From Isohypsibius dastychi (taxonomy: Eukaryota > Tardigrada > Eutardigrada > Parachela > Isohypsibiidae), in NCBI GenBank assembly GCA_034696485.1, contig JAQIWT010000850.1, forward strand, positions 1 to 14,506: a stretch of 14,506 nucleotides of DNA, read 5' to 3'. The notes beneath the pieces were generated by a model. The model was not told where the DNA came from, made no database searches, and worked only from the letters and a program-made list of their open reading frames with translations. A program made the translations under genes and the position numbers. Each line of letters opens with the position of its first letter. The stretch's first letter is position 1. This document shows positions 1 through 7,257 of this stretch, piece after piece.

Positions 1-1572
1 CAAATTTCAATCTCTCCTCTATTACCGATTTTTATTCATGTTTCATAGTTTTTATGGGATCTTGATGGATTTTCCGCTCCCTGTTTATTATCATACTTAT
101 TTCAATCACGTGAAGTCATGAGCTTTTTCGCAACCGTGATTGCTTTCCATATTGCCATCATTTTTTTGTCCTCAGACGGTTGAGTAACCAAGTATCCGAT
201 GACCCAGTCAGACACATTTTCGAATACACATCTGTAGCCGTCAAGATTGTCCGGGTTATGAAGCCGTTCTAGGTGGTACCTCCTTCAGGTGGTTCAGCTG
301 ATTTAGTGTTGCCGAAACCTGTATGGGACTGGGAGAGAGACCCTCCTCGGAAACCATTTTCAGATCTTGAGACTTGCAAATGAATGAACGCCAAGTGAAC
401 CGAATGTTTGTCTCAGCAATCTGATCATCTAAAGCTGCTGTTGTTGTTTTCCTTCTTTATTGAGAGATCTGAAAGCACGGGGTGAATATTGAAAGCAAAT
501 GCGTACGCAATACGCAAGCGAGCAAAACCAGATGCAAAACAGATTTTAAAATGGCTGTCGCGCCTTGAGAGAGCCCACTAAAACAACAAAAGGCGGATTG
601 TTTAGTCGGGTAGCATTGGTGACTTGATAGCCACTCACCAACGAGAGCTTCAAGGTTTAATTGACTGCGAGGACGTGAGCCTGCGCGATTTTTTCAGCTT
701 GGGTTCAAAGAAAGTATTCAACTGTCTCACCAATTCTTCAAAGTTCAGTTTAGTAAACGTTTGATAGCCGGATCCGAGCCGGAAAAAAGCCCACCCGGGT
801 CTAAAATTTTCGGACCTGTGCCATTTTTTGACCTGGCCTTGAGTCACCTCGAGGTAGGAAGATTAGCATGAGATGGCACGAAGGTCCACCTTGGCCAGCA
901 CTAATGCAACCCCGGCCTTAGGATGACAAAAAAGGGATTTCAAACCAAAACTCATGGGTATGTCAGTATGTCAGTAGTTGACGACAACAAAGTCTGATTC
1001 CAACCAATCCTAGCAAAAACCTTCAACGATCTGATAGCTGTTTTGAGGCACTTGAAAAAAGGTCACATTGCAGCGTTCAGTTGATTTGTGGAAATTTGTT
1101 ATAATTCGACCACAAAAAGAGAAACGTCGTGTCCGTTGCCCTTTGAATTGGGGTAAAAAGCACAAAAGTGAGCCTGAGCAAAATTGACATGTTTGTCGTC
1201 ACGTTTCGAAAACTTTAATGGGATATATCCCCGACCAGCTTGATTTCTTCCAGCCTTGAAATTTACAACTTCGTCACTTGTTCAAAATGTAGTCATCCTG
1301 ATCAAAAAATTAATTGTTAAGACAATACCTCCACTGAACTCTGTTCATCACGAAGAATGCCAAGCTCTTGTTAAGAAGAACACGAAATACACCGACTTAT
1401 AACATACTGAAGATCACATTTAATCAAAAAGCATAATTACAAAGTCAACCAAGATAGAGAGAACACATCTCCACAGATCTTTCCATCTATGATGAAATAC
1501 AGTTATACATTCAAACACACTAGTTTGATAAAGTGAGCAGAAAGCCTACTTCATCCATCAGCGTGGCTGATG
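1..1572. other. Intergenic, no gene recognised
   Basis: I found no open reading frame with recognisable protein character and no RNA gene here on either strand. The longest minus-strand frame (650-847) has no family features. The only structure seen is two short perfect tandem duplications: TACGCAA twice at 504-517 and TATGTCAG twice at 959-974. The right edge should contain the 3' UTR of the VMO-I gene. Confidence 0.6.
1419..1424 (-). terminator. Possible poly(A) signal ATTAAA for the VMO-I gene
   Basis: The minus strand reads ATTAAA about 150 nt downstream of the VMO-I stop codon. This is the commonest variant of the AATAAA polyadenylation hexamer. The region is AT-rich, so a chance match is quite possible; no canonical AATAAA was seen nearer the stop. 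Confidence 0.3.
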
Positions 1573-2659
1573 TTACAGCTTGCAACAGAACATTTCCACA
1601 TTATTCAACGCAGTGTCATCCTGTTTCCCCTGCCATTCCTCGATCTGCAACCGCAGCCCACAAACTGCCGTTCCAGCTGGGCAGGTTCGTTTAGCTTGCC
1701 AATCACCCCAAGAGCCATAGTCGTTCTTGTCGCCGTACGAAAGGTCGAGAATCAGTGTGACTGGAAAAAAAGGTAACACTGAGAAAAGGAACACTTCTGA
1801 ACACTTTGACTTCCGTGCTAATAGATAATGGTTTTTATCCACGTTATATTTCATCACATCGAGCAAATAACAGGGCTTACTCACTGGTCATTTGAGCTAA
1901 CGCCAGATTTGCCGAAGGCTTTCCACCGGATGCAGTGTTAGCGAAGCCGAGAATCGCCGGGTAGATACTGTCGGCTATAAAGTCAAATGAAAACAACAGA
2001 GGATACCACAACGGATTACTGGATGATTGCGATGCCGCCTGAAGGACTTGGCTGGCCATAGTGAAGGGGTCTGATCCAATAGTACTTCGAAAAGCTTCGA
2101 TAATGTCTTGAGGTACATCGGTCACGCGTTCAAACACGGGAGAGGCAGTCTGTAACGAGAAATACGGAAATAAAAAACTGTTTCATCACGGGAACATTTC
2201 AGCTAATGATAGGAGAAGAACAGTCCCACCCACCTGTCCATTCATGCAGGAGACTTTCACCAAATTCACCGCCGTGTCATCTTGGCCGCCCTGATTAGCT
2301 TCAATCTTCAGCTGAAAGCCAGTCAGCCAGCTGCCGCCGCATCCAAAAGGTGGAGACCACAGGCCCCAGAATCCCTCGTGTGGCGTGATGATCTCAGGTG
2401 TCTTCGAGGAATCCGCAGCATTGGCACAAATCAGCATCAGGCTGTTCATAGAAGTGCCATCGTCTGGATATCCCTGTTTCGGCTCGATGCGTGCCGATGC
2501 CTGCTGGGCAAAGTAGCCCTCAGGACACCACACCGTTTCCGTCCATTTTCCGTAACCGATCGAGCCACTACTTTGGATTGATGCCACGGAGATACGCGTT
2601 GCATAAGATTGGAGAAGTAAAGAGTGAAGAGAGAAAAGAACCACGTAGAGTGAATGCAT
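1573..2659 (-). CDS. Secreted VMO-I (vitelline membrane outer layer 1) domain protein, three exons
   Basis: Exons are 2659-2234, 2149-1885 and 1760-1573, giving 292 aa. The introns (84 and 124 bp) are GT-AG and the phases join cleanly (phase 0, then phase 1). The ATG is followed by a hydrophobic N-terminus typical of a signal peptide (residues 1-20). Three homologous repeats follow at residues about 36-80, 96-140 and 246-290. Each has G-x-W, a Cys, a Q-G-x-x-D-D-(T/G) motif and a terminal Cys; the last ends in Phe-Cys-Cys. VMO-I was first described in the outer layer of the avian egg vitelline membrane, where the three repeats form a beta-prism; in invertebrates such proteins are secreted and of mostly unknown role. 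Oddity: residues 143 to about 245, mostly exon 2, separate repeats 2 and 3 and look helical. Family is secure; exact function is not. Confidence 0.88.
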
Positions 2660-3651
2660 GGTTGCTCAATTGAAATGCTTTGAAGTCGCACCGAGCTGGG
2701 CCTTGAAATACTGCCAGACTTCGATCTGACAGCGTTCTTCGATGTAATCAAAGGTGCCGTTATCAAAGAGTATCGTCACCAGGTGTGATCCAACACTGAG
2801 ACTTCCTAGAACAATGTCATCGATTGGCCATTAAAACGTGATAAATATTTAAGCTGCCCTTGTTTTCTGTTAACCCCTCGCTCATCACTGGCTCATACGC
2901 TATCAGAGCGAGTTATGCAACGCAATGAACTGGTTGAATGGACTTATGAGTTTCTAGAAATAGTAATATTATGCTGCCTGTGGAACAATCATGAGTGGCT
3001 GATGCATCCATGTATGGATCGGACTCCTAGGTGGATGTTTAATCGGGCGAGAATTAGAACAAAAAAGATCTACCCTGGAATCAGGCTCTGTTTTGTTAAA
3101 CCGATGGCAAAAATTCCGAAACTTGGTTCGACAAAATTTGTTTTTTTGAATGTATAGAAACAAACAAAGTGTTTTCACTGAGACACTTCTGAATGCTGTT
3201 CCCGAACTTGTTCATCGGATTTTTAATGGATCATCTTTTGAAGGATTAGCGAGCGTTAGTTCGGCTAAACGCTGTTTATGTGTGACTGACGCACGAAGGG
3301 AGCCGACCAAATCTCACTCGCTCACAAGCAGCAACACTGCATTACACGCTTTTAGCCGACGAAAGTGTCCGGTTGTCCGGTGTCCGACCGGACACACGGG
3401 ACTTTTGTCGGCTGTTATAGGCGACCACTCAATACAAACATGAAGAGGCGAGAGATACAAATTATGAGAAGTAGTCGGTCATCATCATGCTGGTCTTACC
3501 TCAGGTTTTTTTCCTAGTTGAACAAAACTTGGTGTTCCCATGACCATGTGTCTTGGTGAACTGGAATTTACACTGAATAGGACAAAAGTTATCCTTTGTC
3601 TGGATCGTGAAATGTCTTCTACATTTCGGGTCCTGGACGAGAAATCCACAT
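2660..3651. other. Intergenic, no gene recognised
   Basis: This stretch lies between the VMO-I start codon and the GPCR fragment. The frames open here (for example 2446-2766 minus, 2915-3157 plus, 3150-3443 plus and 3485-3704 minus) show no domain, signal peptide or consistent membrane segments. It presumably holds the VMO-I promoter, but I see no TATA box within 100 nt of the start. A strong-looking splice donor (CTGAG followed by GTAAGA) lies on the minus strand at about 3499, but no exon carrying TM6 or TM7 of the neighbouring GPCR could be found beyond it. Confidence 0.5.
3354..3413. repeat. 60-bp imperfect palindrome
   Basis: The left end reads AGCCGACGAAAGT and the right end, reverse-complemented, AGCCGACAAAAGT. 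Nearer the centre TGTCCGGT pairs with ACCGGACA. The arms are about 27 nt with a few mismatches and a very small loop. The related strings AGCCGAC (3301) and CGGCTAAA (about 3262) lie nearby, so this may be the remnant of a larger foldback element. Confidence 0.6.
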
Positions 3652-4327
3652 TTAAATCGGCTTCCAGAGTAAAGTCGACCAACGCGAAGCTTCGTAAAGT
3701 TCATGCGCGCCAGTAGAGCTTTTTTCCGATGACTCTGAGCTGCTGCTGGTAATCGGGAAGAGATACTGGATTCCCGTGTTGGGAAACCGCACTTTCTGAT
3801 AGAGATCGATATATATCACCAAGGTGCTGAGAACTGGTATATAATGGCCAAATACACTTACGAAGAAGCATTTCCATGGGTGATTAGCTATCGGTCTGCA
3901 AACATACCATGGTGGACCTGTACCGTAAGATGCGCCGATACCAAAAAGTTCTGGAAACTGAGTGCTGCACCCAACGACACTTGACAGCAGAATAAGCATG
4001 GAGTTGAATCTCGCGCTTTTCCAAATGGGCCAACGTGTAGGAAAAAACGAAGCGCATAACCTGCTGATTGTCCGAAACAGCTCAACTAGGACATCAGTAT
4101 GACGTGTGGCAATGTAATTGTAGATCGTTCCCATACAGAAAGCTTGGCTCAGAAGGATCTCATGGAAAGTATTGACTAATTGTTAACAAGCTGAGTGGGA
4201 CATGGATCACGACGAGCACAAAGGTAAGAATTATGCCATGAAGTATCAGCATGCCAGCTCCTTCACGATGTGTTTTTTGAGAAAATCGCGATATATTCTC
4301 GAGGTTGATTACAGGAGTCGAGGCTGC
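3652..4327 (-). pseudogene. Broken class A (rhodopsin-like) GPCR fragment, TM2 to TM5
   Basis: From 4134 down to 3652 one frame gives TM3 to TM5. A Cys at the start of TM3 (codon just upstream of the 4134 ATG) is exactly 25 residues before the Arg of Ser-Arg-Leu, matching C3.25 and R3.50 of class A receptors. A TM4 ending in Pro, an extracellular-loop-2 Cys (W-Y-V-C) and TM5 with a central Pro follow, then a Ser-rich third loop and a stop. A second frame, 4327-4163 (55 codons), gives an intracellular loop 1-like basic stretch and a TM2-like segment with the motif H-V-P. The two frames meet at 4160-4182 with no intron between, so a one-base insertion (or two-base loss) separates them. TM1, TM6 and TM7 were not found. 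Ligand unknown. It could be a pseudogene or a gene with a sequence error plus unseen exons. Confidence 0.65.
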
Positions 4328-4616
4328 CTATTAGCACACCTCAGTAGGTTACAACTTAGCAAACGTGGCAATCTAGCCCCCTTGTGTAATCTATGATAAG
4401 CCACAGCTGTCTGTCAACATGCAGTACGGGCTCTTTCATAAAATGCAGCAGCAAGCACCGAAATATTCGGAGTGACGGAATAATACAGTACAAGTGCTGT
4501 GCGTATACGTCACTGCAGACCTTCAATATCATCTGTGTCCTAAGGTCACGACTGGTTGTATTTTGACCAAGTGGTATATCCTTCTGATCGCATTCTATCA
4601 TACTCTAACATGTGAT

Positions 4617-4622
4617 TTTATT
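4617..4622 (-). terminator. Poly(A) signal AATAAA for the cyclase-family gene
   Basis: The minus strand carries a canonical AATAAA hexamer about 105 nt downstream of the stop codon of the cyclase-family gene. Its distance and orientation fit cleavage and polyadenylation at about 4590-4605. Confidence 0.5.
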
Positions 4623-4726
4623 TTAGCCAGAAACCCATATATACTAGAACGTCAGCTAGTCACAAATATGTCCATTTCTTGTATGTACATGTGGTGAAGA
4701 ACAACACACGAGGGTTAAGGTCATTC

Positions 4727-5768
4727 TCACTGCACAACAACAGGTTTTTCTGGTAAAATTCCTATGATTCTGGCCGGCGCTCCGGAACCGCCAACGATCT
4801 TCATCGGCAAAATCAAAACCGAACCGCCTTTTGTCGGCATCATTCCTAGATTGGCAACAAATTCCAGTCCAATCCGATTGTTGTCCGCCAAAATGCGATG
4901 TGTGGCTTCTCTTTGTTCTTCAGCCAAATTGATATGTTGTCCAAAATCGGTCGAAGGACCATCTGTTCCGATTCCTCGGACGTCACGTTCTTTGACCAAA
5001 AACTCGGTGGCGTTTGGATGAAAGCCGGGGAAATGAAGAGTTTTGACATCAGTGGGAGTGAGACTGTTAAATATAGCTTCGGGCTTAGGCCATTTTTTCC
5101 CCAGTCGGAGAAGAGGAATACGAAAGCGCCGTTAGGGATCTGATCGTATTTTGACTCGTACTGGAAAATGTCGTCCAATGAGAGCCGATAATCTGGATTC
5201 AAACTGGTTTTAGAAGTGATGTTGATAACGCATAACGGTCCGGTTAGTCCATCCAGGGGCACTTCAGATGGATCGAAGCTGCCAAGAAACAGCGTGTATT
5301 CGAGATGTCCAGATTTAAAGACATAAAATCAGCAAAACTTCAGAACAGTTTTTTCGACGGAATCTAGAATTGTTGGAATTTTTCCTTAGAGAAAACATCC
5401 TTCCCGGTAAAAGATATTCATTTTTTTCGATCAAATCGTACGAATTGTCTGTGTTCATAATATTTTTTACGGTGACCTTACCAGTTGAGAGTTCGTTGAT
5501 ATGGTGCATCCATATGTGTTCCGCCATGTTCTGCCGCACTGAATCGATTACTCCGGAAAATCTTGTTTCCCTCGAATTCATTTTTCAAACTTTGAAGTTG
5601 GAAATGATGTTTTGCAAATGAAGGCCAATAAACAGTTTGACTGTCAAAGGGATAACTCAAATCAACCAGATGCTTCGTCGATAAAATGAACCGCTCAACT
5701 GGGAACGCTATGCTCCTGCAGATCATCAAACAGTTTAGCACAATGTAAAAACTTGTTGGTGTTGCCAT
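4727..5768 (-). CDS. Secreted cyclase-family (kynurenine formamidase/isatin hydrolase-like) metallo-hydrolase, frame-broken
   Basis: Exon 1 is 5768-5482 and exon 2 is 5278-4727, with a 203-bp GT-AG intron and matching phases. The N-terminus looks like a signal peptide. Residues 81-91 read H-G-G-T-H-M-D-A-P-Y-Q, the metal-binding signature of the cyclase family (PF04199), whose members hydrolyse N-formylkynurenine, isatin and similar amides using divalent metal. A later His and Glu, 12 residues apart (T-H-R-I-L...G-L-E), and the C-terminal G-G-S-G-A-P-A-R-I-I-G motif also match. Two oddities: the usual second-site His is Gln at residue 91, and within exon 2 the reading frame shifts by -1 at a run of six A (5093-5098). 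Family homology continues directly across the break, so no intron explains it. Without the break the protein would be about 279 aa, a normal length. Substrate cannot be told from sequence. Confidence 0.85.
5092..5098 (-). other. Frame break at A6 run; heptamer A AAA AAT
   Basis: Upstream of this site the family match lies in one frame (ending G-A-F-V-F-L-F-S-D-W-G-K). Downstream it continues at once in the -1 frame (W-P-K-P-E-A-I-F). The minus strand has GGGG, then six A, then TGG; a seventh A would restore the frame. The bases also happen to form a heptamer that permits -1 ribosomal slippage (A AAA AAT in frame). A sequencing or assembly error in the homopolymer, a true disabling deletion and recoding are all possible; the first is the simplest. 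Confidence 0.8.
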
Positions 5769-6526
5769 TTTAAATCAAAAAAAAAGACAAAATAAACTGA
5801 AAAAAAGTGAAAAAAAACCTTCAAATAAAGTTTCGACCAGGAATCCTGGAAATTTAAACACAAACTGCGCGTTGGAAGATTTATCATTCAAAAATCAAGA
5901 TGAACCGCGTGATAAAACCATACACTAGGACCATAGCTTGTTGTTGTTTTGGAATATCACCACGTGTAAAGTGGAAACTGCTCGCTCGAATGTTGTAAAT
6001 AAATGGCAGCAGTTTCAAGGGTCAGATTCTTGTACGTGGAGAACATCCACTCTGACATGAGTAGTAAACAAATAACTGAGTGTGCAGCTAATTTCTGATT
6101 TAGCTTTAAAAAACAATGGAATATTACAACAAAGAATACGAACTGCAGATGTTAAAACTAATACAAACCATCATCACCGATTAAACTAGAAATTTGTTTC
6201 TTTGGTTGAGCAGTGGTGTGGGTCTCGCAGTCTGAAAAAAAATCGGGGTGATCCTGGACATAATAATGGGTGCCTCATCACAATATCGACATGTTCGGAA
6301 CTCTCTTCGTTGCGGGGGTAGCCCAGAAATTCTGTTTCAGAACATGAATAGATAACCGTGAGAATACGGTCCGACGCTCGAGGGCAAAGGTCACAATAGA
6401 TGTCGGTCGTGGCATATCTTGCGCAAGCTGTCCTTTTTATGTTTCTCAGTGCGGAGTTCCTCTAACAATCGCGGTCACATCGGTGGGAGCACCATCGTGG
6501 CAAATGCCGAACAAGTCTGAGCTATC
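5769..6526. other. AT-rich intergenic region, no gene recognised
   Basis: This region lies upstream of the cyclase-family start codon. It opens with several A-runs (5770-5830) and has no open frame of note. No TATAAA was seen on the minus strand within 200 nt of the start, so a promoter is assumed here but not shown. Confidence 0.5.
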
Positions 6527-6989
6527 TTAGCTACGGGAGAATCTGTTGAAGCTGGCAGATTCAATGATTAGGTGACCAGTTCCGTCCTTACAAGAAGTCT
6601 TTCGAGAATCGTGCTCCCTGATCAAAACAAATGTGATGGAAGAAAAGAGGACCATCTGCATCACACAACTAAACCTATATGTACGTGTAGATTGCAATGG
6701 TTTTTCCTCCTCGGAGAACCGATTACGCAAATGATCTAGTTCTCCAAGTTCAACAACTCGAAAATTAATTGAGGCAAGTGGCTGAAAGAGAATTGTTTGG
6801 TTTGACGTTTCTAAAAAGTACGTTCCTGCAGCGACCAGACCACGCAGACAATTGCGCAACCAGTAATACCAGATCCCAACTGGTCGAGTTCCGCCCGCTG
6901 TGCTACACAGGGTGACCTTGTTACAGTTCAATACATAGAAAATCTTCGATTCATCATTTTCTTCAAGAACGCTTGACCTTATTCATCAT
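6527..6989 (-). CDS. Unassigned coding-like ORF, partial
   Basis: The frame is open from a TGA at about 6990 down to the stop at 6527; the first ATG-like start is not obvious (an apparent start near 6931 lies inside the open frame). The product is rich in Cys, Trp and Tyr near its start (V-L-N-C-N-K-V-T-L-C, then G-I-W-Y-Y-W-L-R-N-C) and has an N-Q-T sequon. Within it, a 57-nt piece beginning GTTTAG and ending TTTTGATCAG could be spliced out in frame, leaving the frame open to the stop. I do not recognise the family. It may be one exon of a small secreted protein gene, the 3' part of a gene whose first exon lies at 6963-7148, or chance. The kinase lies 270 nt upstream on the same strand. Confidence 0.3.
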
Positions 6990-6991
6990 AG

Positions 6992-7020
6992 TGAGTTCAG
7001 TGTTTACTGAGCTGAACTCA
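6992..7020. repeat. Short perfect inverted repeat (hairpin)
   Basis: TGAGTTCAG (6992-7000) and CTGAACTCA (7012-7020) are perfect reverse complements separated by 11 nt. No role can be assigned. Confidence 0.6.
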
Positions 7021-7257
7021 TCAAGCTCAATATGTCCTGGATAATAGTCGCTCACCAAGTTACTACATGGTGTAGGCGGAAATAGGGTGAACTTGAAACT
7101 CGGATCTCGGAGTTCAGATCTCGGAATTCGGAAATATTTTCTAAACAATTTCGTGCTGGACTTGTGTTTCTCAAACAGAACACCCCGACGGAAAGAAACG
7201 GTCAGGCAAACACGGTAGAAGAAATACCATCAACACGAAAACTGCTCGAACTATCAA

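Noticed and set aside
650-847. Minus-strand 65-codon frame
   Set aside because: No domain, no splice context, no signal peptide; expected by chance.
2446-2766. Minus-strand 106-codon frame overlapping exon 1 of the VMO-I gene
   Set aside because: It is an out-of-frame shadow of the VMO-I exon, which has clear family motifs.
3485-3704. Two minus-strand frames downstream of the GPCR TM5, ending at a good splice donor near 3499
   Set aside because: They show no TM6 or TM7 features and are not in frame with TM5; no following exon with membrane segments was found.
4846-5090. Continuation of the first hydrolase frame past the A6 run
   Set aside because: Family motifs follow the other frame; the remaining open stretch is a shadow.
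5092-5098. Confident call of programmed ribosomal frameshifting
   Set aside because: The heptamer fits, but no clear downstream stimulatory structure was seen, and a homopolymer error is simpler.
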